Program-made: the position numbers and the translations under genes
In this document: one piece after another, positions 1 to 8,766 of the stretch
Numbering within the stretch: position 1 is the first letter of the stretch
Layout of the letters: the number at the start of each line of letters is the position of its first letter
The notes under the pieces: generated by a model
Databases searched by the model: none
What the model saw: the letters and a program-made list of their open reading frames with translations, nothing else
What the model was told of the DNA's origin: nothing
Assembly (NCBI GenBank): GCA_934463165.1
Contig: CAKSJG010000001.1
Span: 248,001-312,000, forward strand
Direction of reading: 5' to 3'
Origin: an uncultured Clostridia bacterium
GTDB lineage: Bacteria > Bacillota > Clostridia > UMGS1810
DNA length: 64,000 nucleotides

Positions 1-57
1 TACAAAGAAGTAGGATTTACTATAATTGATTGTCCTTTCTGTAACAACAAAAAATAA
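1..57 (+). CDS. 3' end of an unknown gene (partial)
   Basis: Frame 1 is open from the window edge to a TAA at 55-57 and reads as an 18-residue C-terminus containing Cys-Pro-Phe-Cys (CPFC), which resembles half of a zinc ribbon. A clear terminator hairpin starts 14 bases downstream, which supports a real gene end. The rest of the gene lies outside the window and no function can be assigned. Its position next to the guaA 3' end makes a mobile-element origin possible. Confidence 0.45.
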   Translation, partial: YKEVGFTIIDCPFCNNKK

Positions 58-70
58 CTTAAACGTAAAA

Positions 71-110
71 AGAGCTAGCTGAAAATCAAATCAGTTAGCT
101 CTTAATTTTA
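71..110. terminator. Bidirectional rho-independent terminator
   Basis: A 12-base stem, AGAGCTAGCTGA paired with TCAGTTAGCTCT, has an 8-base loop. It is flanked by A-rich sequence on the left and TTAATTTT on the right, so it can end both the + strand gene finishing at 57 and guaA on the minus strand. Confidence 0.75.
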
Positions 111-123
111 TAAATAATTTAAT

Positions 124-142
124 GTTGCCAAATCGTTGCCAA
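124..142. repeat. Short direct repeat GTTGCCAA x2
   Basis: GTTGCCAA occurs at 124-131 and again at 135-142, 11 bases apart, roughly 60 bases from the guaA stop codon. Short direct repeats of this kind serve as arm-type binding sites of tyrosine integrases at the ends of integrated elements. Here that role is only inferred, because no integrase is visible. Confidence 0.4.
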
Positions 143-199
143 TTTGCACCCATAAGTGTCACAAACGGCGTGGTTAAGCCATTTGTGAGGCGTGATACC

Positions 200-1735
200 T
201 CATTCCCACTCTATTGTCGCAGGAGGCTTAGATGTTATATCATAAACAATTCTGTTTACGTTTTTAACTTCATTGATAATTCTGTTTGATGCCTTTTCAA
301 GGACATCATAAGGAATACGTGCCCAATCGGCCGTCATAAAGTCATTTGTAGAAACTGCTCTGAGAGCTATAACATAATCATAAGTTCTTCCGTCACCCAT
401 AACACCCACCGATCGCATATTCGTAAGCACGGCAAAATACTGGTTAACTTCTTTATCAAGCCCTGCATTTGCAATTTCTTCTCTGAATATGGCATCAACA
501 TCTCTGAGAATATCAAGTTTATTTTTTGTAATATCACCGATAACTCTGATTGCAAGTCCCGGTCCCGGGAATGGCTGACGCCATACGAGAAAATCGGGTA
601 TGCCGAGTTCCGTACCGACTTTCCTTACCTCATCTTTAAACAAATCTCTGAGCGGCTCTATAATTTCTTTGAAATCAACATAATCGGGAAGACCGCCGAC
701 ATTATGATGACTTTTTATTGTTGCCGCATCTCCCGAACCGCTTTCGATTACATCAGGATAAATTGTACCCTGAACAAGATAGTCAACAGCGCCTATCTTT
801 TTAGCCTCTTCTTCAAATACACGGATAAACTCTTCTCCGATTATCTTTCTTTTCTTTTCGGGTTCCGTGACTCCGGTAAGCTTTTTAAGAAAACGTTCTT
901 CGGCGTCAACACGTATTAAGTTCATATCAAACTGTTCTTTAAAAATTTTTTCAACTTCATCTCCTTCATTTTTGCGAAGAAGACCGTGATCTACAAATAT
1001 GCATGTAAGCTGCTTACCGACAGCTTTATGTATCATTACGGCTGCAACAGAACTGTCTACGCCGCCGGAGAGCGCACACAAAACTTTTTTATCACCGATT
1101 TTTTTCTTAAGTGATTCAATTGATTTTTTGGCAAACTCATCCATTCTCCAGTCGCCGTCAACATTGCAAATATTATAGAGGAAGTTATGAAGAATTTTTC
1201 TGCCGAATGTGGTGTGCTCAACTTCCGGATGAAACTGCACTGCATACAGATTTTTTTCGGTGTTTTCCATCGCTGCTATCGGGCAGTTTTCCGTGCTGCC
1301 GATAATTTTAAAACCTTCTGGCAACGAATGCATCGAGTCTGTATGGCTCATCCAGCACACGGAATCCTCGCTAATATCTTTAAAAAGTAAACTTGTTATA
1401 TTTACCTTAAGGTCTGTTTTGCCGTATTCGCTGACTTCGGCACTCTTAACCGTACCGCCCATTACATGGCACATAAGCTGGCTTCCGTAGCATATGCCGA
1501 GTACCGGTATGCCCAATTCAAAATACTCTTTAGTGCATGTGGGTGATTTCGGATCATACACACTGTTCGGACCGCCGGTGAAAATTATTCCCACCGGGTT
1601 TTTATCTCTTATTTTTTCGATGCCTGCCGTGTAAGGAATTACTTCGCAATATACATTACATTCTCTTACTCTCCTGGCGATAAGCTGGTTATACTGTCCT
1701 CCGAAATCAAGAACAATAACTAACTGGTTGTCCAT
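200..1735 (-). CDS. guaA: GMP synthase (glutamine-hydrolysing)
   Basis: Converts XMP, ATP and glutamine to GMP in the cytoplasm, the last step of de novo GMP synthesis. The 511 residues match the usual family length. The N-terminal class I amidotransferase domain has the nucleophile Cys82 (GICYGSQ) and the His169/Glu171 pair (QFHPEVE). The ATP-pyrophosphatase domain has the P-loop SGGVDSS at 223-229. The C-terminal dimerisation domain ends in the family-typical PPATIEWE. An AGGAGG site lies just upstream, at the end of the preceding radical SAM gene, which stops only 3 bases before this start, so the two are likely cotranscribed. The 3' end of guaA is a known integration target for genomic islands. 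Confidence 0.97.
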   Translation of the reverse strand: MDNQLVIVLDFGGQYNQLIARRVRECNVYCEVIPYTAGIEKIRDKNPVGIIFTGGPNSVYDPKSPTCTKEYFELGIPVLGICYGSQLMCHVMGGTVKSAEVSEYGKTDLKVNITSLLFKDISEDSVCWMSHTDSMHSLPEGFKIIGSTENCPIAAMENTEKNLYAVQFHPEVEHTTFGRKILHNFLYNICNVDGDWRMDEFAKKSIESLKKKIGDKKVLCALSGGVDSSVAAVMIHKAVGKQLTCIFVDHGLLRKNEGDEVEKIFKEQFDMNLIRVDAEERFLKKLTGVTEPEKKRKIIGEEFIRVFEEEAKKIGAVDYLVQGTIYPDVIESGSGDAATIKSHHNVGGLPDYVDFKEIIEPLRDLFKDEVRKVGTELGIPDFLVWRQPFPGPGLAIRVIGDITKNKLDILRDVDAIFREEIANAGLDKEVNQYFAVLTNMRSVGVMGDGRTYDYVIALRAVSTNDFMTADWARIPYDVLEKASNRIINEVKNVNRIVYDITSKPPATIEWE

Positions 1736-1738
1736 CTT

Positions 1739-3412
1739 TTAAACCTCCTGATTATCTGTAAATTGTGTAATATTATAAACATTGTCATCTTTATAATCAA
1801 ACATAAGCACACCGTATGAAAAACTTTCAAAATGAACATGTTTCATTATAATTTTTGCCGGAATATTATAGTAATTCGACATGTATTTCTTTTTGATTTC
1901 TTCATTTTTAAGCAATGAATACATCATATCGGATGAAAGTAATTTTCCGTTTGATATGAGCCATGACGGCAGTTTTCCGGGATGCAAAGCCGTAATATAA
2001 TCGTATTTTATTGCATCAACAAATTCGTCACCGAAATAATTAAAACAGTCATATAATATTCTGAATACATTCTCTTTGGAAAGTGAAGAACCGATCAGAT
2101 TATTATTTCTGTAATAATCAACAATAACGCAAAACAGCTCAAATTTATTGTCAAATTTCTTAAAAAGATAATTAACCGTTTCGTTAAATGATTCACTGTT
2201 ATAGTATTTATCAAAAATATATTCAAAATCTTTTAAATAGATTATTTCGTCATAACTTATGAATTTATTTGAAATTATCTCATAAGGAGCATATTCTCTG
2301 TATATAATTTCATACTTTGAAGCTTCCTCGCGCATTAATGAACCCTTCAGCAACTTCAAAAATCCGATTTGCAGCACATGCGGTCTGAGACCGACAACAT
2401 CATTAAATGATTTTTTAAAGCTTTCAAAATCTTCATTAGGTAATCCGACTATAAGATCCAAGTGTATATGTATGTCTGTTTCGGAAAGCAACATTCTGAT
2501 ATATTTAAATAATATGTCCATATTACATACACGGTTAATTGATCTTATAGTATCGGAATTTGTACTTTGAACACCTATTTCAAACTGAAGATTGTCCCCG
2601 CGAATTCTTTTAAGTATTTCTACGGACTCATCATCGAGAATTTCGCCCGTAATTTCCATATGGAATTTCGTATTTGTATTCATTTCCGAAATATACTTCC
2701 ATATTTCTTTTGCGCGCTTTTTATCTGCGTTAAATGTTCTGTCTACAAATTTAACCAGCGTAATGCCGTTATCGGAAAAATAATCAAGGTCTTTTTTTAC
2801 CGATTCAACATCTTTAAAACGTACTTTTGAACCTTCTCCCGAAAGACAATACTTGCAGTTATACGGGCATCCGCGTAACGATTCATAATATATTATTTTG
2901 CCCGCCGCGTCTTTAAAGCCCGTTTCATACGGTATATTAATCACAGAAAAATCCGGCAGATATTCTGAATATGTTTTAACAACTTTATTGTCATTATCAA
3001 AATACACACCGTCGGTCAAATTACTGCCAAAAATAATATGTTTAATTAATGTAGGAAAGCTTGTCTCCCCTTCTCCGCAAATTATATAATCTATAAACGG
3101 ATTTTCGGATATTATTTTCTCAGCGTCATAACTTACTTCGGGACCGCCGAGTATGATATTCACATTGGGAAGGGCTCTCTTTATGTCGCTGCACAGATTT
3201 AGTATAATTCGTATATTCCATATATAACACGAAAAACATAAAATTTTCGGGTTCGCAAGTATTATTTTTCTTTCAATAGTAAATATATTGTCATTTATAC
3301 TGAATTCCATTACTTCGGAATCTGAAAAATCTTTTATTGTGTTATATAAATAACGCACAGCAAGATTTGTATGAATATATTTTGCGTTTACCGCTGTCAA
3401 TATCGTTTTCAT
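1739..3412 (-). CDS. B12-binding domain radical SAM protein (DUF4080 type)
   Basis: A 557-residue cytoplasmic protein. The N-terminal part (about residues 1-130) resembles a cobalamin-binding Rossmann domain (MKTILTAVNAKYIHTN, then LGGPEVSYD). A radical SAM core follows, with the CxxxCxxC cluster motif in RGCPYNCKYC. The C-terminal third resembles the DUF4080 extension common in Clostridia. Members of this architecture are mostly uncharacterised; related B12 radical SAM enzymes methylate or rearrange unactivated carbons. The substrate cannot be told from sequence. The gene lies immediately upstream of guaA on the same strand. Confidence 0.88.
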   Translation of the reverse strand: MKTILTAVNAKYIHTNLAVRYLYNTIKDFSDSEVMEFSINDNIFTIERKIILANPKILCFSCYIWNIRIILNLCSDIKRALPNVNIILGGPEVSYDAEKIISENPFIDYIICGEGETSFPTLIKHIIFGSNLTDGVYFDNDNKVVKTYSEYLPDFSVINIPYETGFKDAAGKIIYYESLRGCPYNCKYCLSGEGSKVRFKDVESVKKDLDYFSDNGITLVKFVDRTFNADKKRAKEIWKYISEMNTNTKFHMEITGEILDDESVEILKRIRGDNLQFEIGVQSTNSDTIRSINRVCNMDILFKYIRMLLSETDIHIHLDLIVGLPNEDFESFKKSFNDVVGLRPHVLQIGFLKLLKGSLMREEASKYEIIYREYAPYEIISNKFISYDEIIYLKDFEYIFDKYYNSESFNETVNYLFKKFDNKFELFCVIVDYYRNNNLIGSSLSKENVFRILYDCFNYFGDEFVDAIKYDYITALHPGKLPSWLISNGKLLSSDMMYSLLKNEEIKKKYMSNYYNIPAKIIMKHVHFESFSYGVLMFDYKDDNVYNITQFTDNQEV

Positions 3413-3434
3413 ATTTACTCCATGTATTGTGTTA

Positions 3435-3473
3435 TATGTTTGCCAACCGCATTAACAGCAATCGGCAAACATA
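3435..3473 (-). terminator. Terminator-like hairpin after the YtxC-like gene
   Basis: An inverted repeat pairs ATGTTTGCC with GGCAAACAT around a roughly 20-base loop, between the YtxC-like gene and the radical SAM gene. There is no convincing T-tract, so it may be a weak terminator or an mRNA 3' stabiliser. Confidence 0.35.
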
Positions 3474-3534
3474 TACATTATATTTATAATAGCATATAAT
3501 ATCAATTTTGTCATCTGTTTTTATGCATAAAAAA

Positions 3535-4242
3535 TCATTGTTTTTTACCCGGTTGTTCAACAAATATTTTCTTTATCAGATTTGCGGTTTCGGGTTGATT
3601 ATATTCAAAAAACAAATTTATGTTTTCAGGTGATGAATCAATCAGAAATTCAAGCACGGAATCCGAAGAAACGGTTATCGGATTGTTTCCGTCAATCGAA
3701 ACATTACATGTGTTATCATCCGAAAACTCAACATCAGCTCTTTTACACATAAAAAAATTCAATGATGAATATGTTTTCAGCAATTGAACAAAGTTATACT
3801 TTTGTTTTTCATATATCATTTTTTCGGCAATTATATCAACATTTACATATATGACCGTCATTATATGACGTAAATTGAAAACAACAAAACTTTCGGTATT
3901 TAATTTCTTTTTTTCGTTTAAAATCTTTTTGACCGTTGCAAATACATCGGTTTCTTTAATTTTTTTTGACAGTTTTGTCATAATTACGCTTGCATCTTCA
4001 ACATCAAGATAAGAATATTCATCGTAAATTTTTGATAAAACAGCCTCTTTTAAATAAAACTCTATTAAAAAAACACAAATATATCCGGATATTTCATCAA
4101 TAGAGTATTTGTCTGTAACAATATTCAAGCAATAACCAAAACAACAGTTGTCGGCTGAAATGTGAGAATTTTCGTCGTCAAATATATCGGTGAAAAATTT
4201 CAGATGTTCTTTTGAGTCACCTACATAGAGAGTTATCTCCAT
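3535..4242 (-). CDS. YtxC-like sporulation-associated protein
   Basis: A 235-residue protein without signal peptide or membrane segment. The segment near residues 115-165 (FVVFNLRHIMTVIYVNVD followed by EKMIYEKQKYNFVQLLK) matches the pattern of the Firmicute sporulation protein YtxC, in which a FxxFRLxxY motif is followed by a conserved ExxYxxFIxLLK helix. B. subtilis YtxC is an uncharacterised sporulation gene. Similarity outside this core is weak, so the assignment is tentative. The start has a CGGAGG site, and the DUF6873 gene ends 23 bases upstream, suggesting a two-gene operon. Confidence 0.6.
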   Translation of the reverse strand: MEITLYVGDSKEHLKFFTDIFDDENSHISADNCCFGYCLNIVTDKYSIDEISGYICVFLIEFYLKEAVLSKIYDEYSYLDVEDASVIMTKLSKKIKETDVFATVKKILNEKKKLNTESFVVFNLRHIMTVIYVNVDIIAEKMIYEKQKYNFVQLLKTYSSLNFFMCKRADVEFSDDNTCNVSIDGNNPITVSSDSVLEFLIDSSPENINLFFEYNQPETANLIKKIFVEQPGKKQ

Positions 4243-4265
4243 TCCGACAATCCTCCGTTTTTTAT

Positions 4266-5006
4266 TTACATGAAAACCGGTATTAATGAACCGATATCAA
4301 ATATTGGGTTATCCGAAAGAGATACCGTATTTACGTTATAATACTTGCAAAATGATATAATTTCATTATAATCGGGATGATTTGACAAATTGCCGTTTAC
4401 CGCCAAAATATCATCGGAAATTTTTCCGCATGAACCTCCGAAAAAACCATAATCATATCCCGGCAGTTTTATATCACCGCAATTTATTTTAAGCACGCTT
4501 AACCCGTTTGATATCAAGGAATTACATATTCCCGTATCCGAAGTTATAAACACACCGTCTTTAATTGCACAACAAGAACATGAACTGTATCCTTGCGAAA
4601 CGTTTATCTGTTTTTTTGATGCAATAAATTGTTTGACCGCTGTATCGGTAAATTTGAAATTATGAACAGCATAACTTTCGGTAACAATTATATTGTATGC
4701 AATATAATTAGGATAGTTACTGGTTAAATATGTATCCCCTTTAATAATATTGGCGCCGTATTTTGATAATTTTTCATGGTAGTAATCATGCGCTTCTGGA
4801 ATACAAACATAATCATTGTATCCGACACGCGTAATCTGCATATCTGCGTGATAGGCCAATCTTTCATCTACAGATTTATTTTCAAATGAATATATTATAT
4901 CTATATTATTTTCATCAAAAAATTTTTTTGATTCCGGATAAATATCCGGTGATACTATAACTGCATCGGCTGTTTTGCCCGAACAGAAAAAATGATTATT
5001 ATTCAC
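4266..5006 (-). CDS. DUF6873 family protein (GME-fold)
   Basis: A 246-residue predicted cytoplasmic protein. I recognise features of the DUF6873 group, related in fold to guanidine-modifying (amidinotransferase/arginine-deiminase-like) proteins: a cysteine-rich QGYSSCSCC segment near 140, a DTG segment, and near the end the GFFGGSCGK and NGNLSNHPDY motifs. Its activity is unknown. It sits just upstream of the YtxC-like gene and probably shares its transcript. Confidence 0.6.
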   Translation of the reverse strand: MNNNHFFCSGKTADAVIVSPDIYPESKKFFDENNIDIIYSFENKSVDERLAYHADMQITRVGYNDYVCIPEAHDYYHEKLSKYGANIIKGDTYLTSNYPNYIAYNIIVTESYAVHNFKFTDTAVKQFIASKKQINVSQGYSSCSCCAIKDGVFITSDTGICNSLISNGLSVLKINCGDIKLPGYDYGFFGGSCGKISDDILAVNGNLSNHPDYNEIISFCKYYNVNTVSLSDNPIFDIGSLIPVFM

Positions 5007-5080
5007 TGTAACATAATTCCCTGTATATCATATTATAATATTAAACAACTCGACGCCAATCGGCGGAAAGTTGATTATAT

Positions 5081-5122
5081 AGCCGCAAGACATTGAAATA
5101 ATTTTTCATGTGTCTTGCGGCA
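5081..5122 (-). terminator. Terminator-like hairpin after the PLP-enzyme gene
   Basis: An 11-bp perfect stem (GCCGCAAGACA with TGTCTTGCGGC) encloses an AT-rich loop just beyond the stop of the 5130-6410 gene. The base run after the stem is AT-rich rather than pure T. It probably closes the murD-to-PLP-enzyme gene string. Confidence 0.5.
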
Positions 5123-5129
5123 TGCGTTT

Positions 5130-6410
5130 TCAGCGGATTTTCATCACATTTTGCGCAGCAAGCATAATGGCAATCCTCGCAGTGTCAAAAGTCAATCCGC
5201 CCTGAAAATATGCTGTATACGGCGGTCTTATGGGGCCGTCTGCCGAGATTTCTATTGATGATCCCTGCACAAATGCTCCCGCTGCCATAATAACCTTATC
5301 GCTATAGCCGGGCATATCCCACGGCACAGGGTCAACAAAGCTGTCAATCGGCGCTCCGTGCTGAATTCCGCGGCAAAAAGCTATTAATTTTTCTTCACTC
5401 TGCAGCTTAACAGATGTAATAATATCATGTCTGTCTTCACTGCTGCAAGGATTAACTTCATAACCCAATTCCTCAAACAATGCCGAACAAAATATTCCCG
5501 ATTTAACGGCATTTGACACAGTTTGCGGTGCAATAAACAACCCCTGATACATTGTGCGGTTATTACCAAGCGTTGCGCCGCATTCTCTGCCTATTCCGGG
5601 ACATGTAAGCCTATACGAAACTTTTTCTACACAGTCGGCTTTTCCGACAATATATCCTCCGCTTTGCGCCAAGCCGCCGCCCGGATTTTTTATAAGTGAC
5701 CCAACAATTAAATCGGCTCCGACGTCAGACGGTTCAGCAGTCTCCGCAAATTCGCCGTAACAGTTATCAACAATGCAAATAATATTTTTGTTAATATCTT
5801 TAACAAAATTTATTATTTCTCCGATATCCTTTACTGAAAATGAATTTCTCCATGCATATCCTTTTGATCTTTGAATAATAACGGCTTTAACGGATTCGTC
5901 AATACTGTTTTTAATTCCGTCATAATCGGGTTTTGAATCAACGAGATCAACCTGTCGGTAATTTATACCGAAATCTTTAAGCGAACCTGAAGATGTATTT
6001 CTTATTCCGATAACTTCTTCAAGTGTATCGTACGGTTTACCGGTAGCAGCAAGAAGTGTATCTCCGGGTCTTAAAACACCATATAGGCATGCCGAAATTG
6101 CCATTGTTCCGTTAACAATATTATGGCGGACGATTGCATCTTCACCACCAAAAACATCGGCATAAATCTTATCAAGTGTATCTCTTCCGAGATCATCATA
6201 TCCGTAGCCTGTTGTAATCCCGAGATGCGCCTCTGAAACATTATTTTTTCTAAATGCATTAAGGACCTTTACGGAATTATACGCACATATTTCATCAGTT
6301 TTTTTATAGGCATCCGCGGATTTTTTGTCTGCACGGTCACACAACTCAAAAACTGCGTCACTTACCCCGTAAGTCTCTTTCAAATATTCCTTTATATTAG
6401 TAGTATTCAT
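5130..6410 (-). CDS. Methionine gamma-lyase-like PLP enzyme (YnbB family)
   Basis: A 426-residue fold-type I PLP enzyme of the family formerly called 'aluminium resistance protein' (YnbB) and often annotated as methionine gamma-lyase family. Visible features are the TGYGYDDLGRD segment near residue 65 and the probable Schiff-base lysine in GSLIKNPGGG near 240. The C-terminus has the family-typical PIRPPYTAYFQGGLTF. The family is expected to act on the C-S bond of sulphur amino acids, but most members are untested. The start ATG overlaps the TGA of iorB by one base, so translation is probably coupled. Confidence 0.85.
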   Translation of the reverse strand: MNTTNIKEYLKETYGVSDAVFELCDRADKKSADAYKKTDEICAYNSVKVLNAFRKNNVSEAHLGITTGYGYDDLGRDTLDKIYADVFGGEDAIVRHNIVNGTMAISACLYGVLRPGDTLLAATGKPYDTLEEVIGIRNTSSGSLKDFGINYRQVDLVDSKPDYDGIKNSIDESVKAVIIQRSKGYAWRNSFSVKDIGEIINFVKDINKNIICIVDNCYGEFAETAEPSDVGADLIVGSLIKNPGGGLAQSGGYIVGKADCVEKVSYRLTCPGIGRECGATLGNNRTMYQGLFIAPQTVSNAVKSGIFCSALFEELGYEVNPCSSEDRHDIITSVKLQSEEKLIAFCRGIQHGAPIDSFVDPVPWDMPGYSDKVIMAAGAFVQGSSIEISADGPIRPPYTAYFQGGLTFDTARIAIMLAAQNVMKIR

Positions 6411-6976
6411 CAGCTGTTATATCCTATCTCAAATGCTTTTAAATTAATATCCAAAAATTTTTGCGGAACAATCTCTTTTATAACCTCAATCCAGATATTT
6501 TTGTCTACATCTGTTTTTTTGGCAAAACAGCCGATAAGAACAACATTGACTGCTTTTACCGTTCCTGCATCAAGAGCTCCTTTAAGAGCATCAATTGCCG
6601 TAACATTATTAATCTTAGATTTTATTTTCGTCAAAATATTATCGGGATATTTCATTGCTCCGATTATAACCGGCATAGGATCCATTTGCTGAGTATTAAC
6701 AATGAGATTTCCGCCGGGCTTTAAATAAGAAAGCCATCTGTATGCCTCAAGTTCCTCAAAAGCAAGAAGATAATCCGCTTCCCCTTCAAAAATAAGCGGA
6801 GAGTAAACCTTATCTGAATATTTAACATAAGTAACTACGCTTCCGCCTCTTTGGCTCATGCCGTGAACCTCCGAAAGCTTAACGTCAAATCCTGCTTTTA
6901 TTGCAACGCTGCCTATTATGCGGCTTGCAAGAAGAGTACCCTGACCGCCTACACCTACTATCATTACACTACTCAT
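6410..6976 (-). CDS. iorB: Indolepyruvate ferredoxin oxidoreductase, beta subunit
   Basis: The gamma-domain subunit of indolepyruvate ferredoxin oxidoreductase, which with IorA oxidatively decarboxylates aryl 2-oxoacids to acyl-CoA and reduces ferredoxin. The N-terminal VMIVGVGGQGTLLASRI is diagnostic of the POR-gamma/IorB domain, followed by VHGMSQRGGSVV. I chose the ATG at 6976, giving 188 residues and an 8-base overlap with iorA; a GTG at 6985 is a possible alternative. The gene is placed between iorA and the PLP enzyme with overlaps on both sides, which implies one transcript. Confidence 0.93.
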   Translation of the reverse strand: MSSVMIVGVGGQGTLLASRIIGSVAIKAGFDVKLSEVHGMSQRGGSVVTYVKYSDKVYSPLIFEGEADYLLAFEELEAYRWLSYLKPGGNLIVNTQQMDPMPVIIGAMKYPDNILTKIKSKINNVTAIDALKGALDAGTVKAVNVVLIGCFAKKTDVDKNIWIEVIKEIVPQKFLDINLKAFEIGYNS

Positions 6977-8717
6977 TTTTTTCACCAGCCTTTTCTATTG
7001 CACCGAACTTACATACATTCATGCATAATTTACAACCGTTACACTGCGAAGAATCAATACTTACATTACCCTCGTTTACGGAAATGGCAGGACATCCTAT
7101 GCCCATACACATTTTGCATTTTTTGCATTTTTCGTTATCAATAAAACACGGTGCACCGTAATTCACTTTTTTCAAAAGGGCACACGGCCTTTGCGAAATA
7201 ATAACTGACGGTTCGTCTGTGCTTATTTCTTCTTTTACAATCTTTTCAAAATTATCAAGATCAAACGGATCGGCAACGACAACTCTGTCAATTCCTACAG
7301 CATTTGCCAATTTTATGAGGTCAACATTTTTTGTCGGTTCGCCTTTTATGGTATATCCGGTTGTCGGATTCTGCTGATGACCGGTCATACCCGTAATGGA
7401 GTTATCCAGAATAATAACGGTTGATAAACCCTTGTTATACACAACATCAATTAATCCTGTTATACCGGAGTGAATAAATGTTGAATCACCTATAACAGCC
7501 ACGGTGTTTTCGGTAAACTCCTTACCTCTTGCTTTTTCCATACCGTGAGCCATTCCTATTCCGGCACCCATGCACACACAGTAATCAACACTTGAAAGCG
7601 GAGCAAGAGCACCGAGGGTATAACAACCGATATCGCCGCAAACTCTGAGCTTTAATTTTTTTAAGATATAATACATTCCTCTGTGCGGACATCCCGGACA
7701 CATAACCGGCGGTCTTACCGGAATATTTTCATCAATTTTTATTTCAACAGGTGAATCCTCTCCCAAAATTGCTTTTTTAATCATTTGAGAATTATATTCA
7801 CCGAGTTTTGTAAATATTTCTTTTCCGATAACATCAATACCGATTGAACGGCAAAAGTCTTCTATAAACGGATCGAGTTCCTCTATAACATAAATTTTTT
7901 CTACATTGGAAGCAAACTCTTTTACAAGCTTTTTACTTATCGGATAAGTTATTCCGAGTTTTAAATAACTTGCATCGGGCAACACTTCTTTTGCATATTG
8001 ATATGATATACCGCAAGTTATAATACCAATTTTTTTATCGTTGTATTCCACTTTGTTAAACGGACATTCATATCCGTATTCCGATATATCTTCACATCTT
8101 TTTTCGACAACCTCGTGCCTTTTTTTTGCCATAGCCGGCATCATAACATATTTACCCGGATTCTTTTCAATATCTTTAAGAGAATATTCACATTTTTCTC
8201 CGATGTTAACCAAGCTCTGAGAATGAGCAACTCTCGTTGTAAGCCTTAAAATTACAGGCGTGTCAAATTTTTCGCTAAATTCATAAGCAAGACGTGTAAA
8301 CTCTTTACATTCATCGCTGTCTGACGGTTCGATAACAGGAATTTTTGAAGCCTTGCCGTGATTTCGTGTATCCTGCTCATTTTGCGAGCTATGAAGTCCC
8401 GGATCGTCGGCAACAACCGCTACCAGACCACCGTTTATACCTGTATATGATGCTGTGTATAACGGATCAGCCGCTACATTCAGACCGACATGCTTCATTG
8501 CTGTCATACTTCTTGCTCCTGCAAAGCTTGCGCCTAAGGCAACTTCCGATGCCACCTTTTCATTACATGCCCATTCGCTGTATATTTCATCATACTTTTT
8601 TGATATAACCTCTGTAACCTCGGTACTCGGAGTACCGGGATATGAGGATACAACCGAAACGCCGGCTTCATATGCGCCGCGGGCCACCGCTTCGTTGCCA
8701 AGCATTAATTTTTTCAT
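6969..8717 (-). CDS. iorA: Indolepyruvate ferredoxin oxidoreductase, alpha subunit
   Basis: The large catalytic subunit, 582 residues. The N-terminal half carries the pyrimidine-binding part (SSYPGTPSTEV). The C-terminal half has the thiamine-diphosphate site GDSTFIHSG and LDNSITGMTGHQQNP. Two [4Fe-4S] ferredoxin-type motifs close the protein, CKKCKMCMGIGCP and CNGCKLCMNVCKFG; the first has the extra-residue spacing typical of IorA. The enzyme works in aromatic amino acid fermentation and supplies reduced ferredoxin, which the Rnf complex encoded at 17-22 kb could use. Confidence 0.96.
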   Translation of the reverse strand: MKKLMLGNEAVARGAYEAGVSVVSSYPGTPSTEVTEVISKKYDEIYSEWACNEKVASEVALGASFAGARSMTAMKHVGLNVAADPLYTASYTGINGGLVAVVADDPGLHSSQNEQDTRNHGKASKIPVIEPSDSDECKEFTRLAYEFSEKFDTPVILRLTTRVAHSQSLVNIGEKCEYSLKDIEKNPGKYVMMPAMAKKRHEVVEKRCEDISEYGYECPFNKVEYNDKKIGIITCGISYQYAKEVLPDASYLKLGITYPISKKLVKEFASNVEKIYVIEELDPFIEDFCRSIGIDVIGKEIFTKLGEYNSQMIKKAILGEDSPVEIKIDENIPVRPPVMCPGCPHRGMYYILKKLKLRVCGDIGCYTLGALAPLSSVDYCVCMGAGIGMAHGMEKARGKEFTENTVAVIGDSTFIHSGITGLIDVVYNKGLSTVIILDNSITGMTGHQQNPTTGYTIKGEPTKNVDLIKLANAVGIDRVVVADPFDLDNFEKIVKEEISTDEPSVIISQRPCALLKKVNYGAPCFIDNEKCKKCKMCMGIGCPAISVNEGNVSIDSSQCNGCKLCMNVCKFGAIEKAGEKNE

Positions 8718-8766
8718 TGGTATTACCTTCCTCCAAATTTATATTTATTAATATAATAACATATTT

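Noticed and set aside
124..142. Possible CRISPR or longer repeat array
   Set aside because: Only two 8-base copies are present, with a 3-base gap; there are no spacers and no cas genes in the window.
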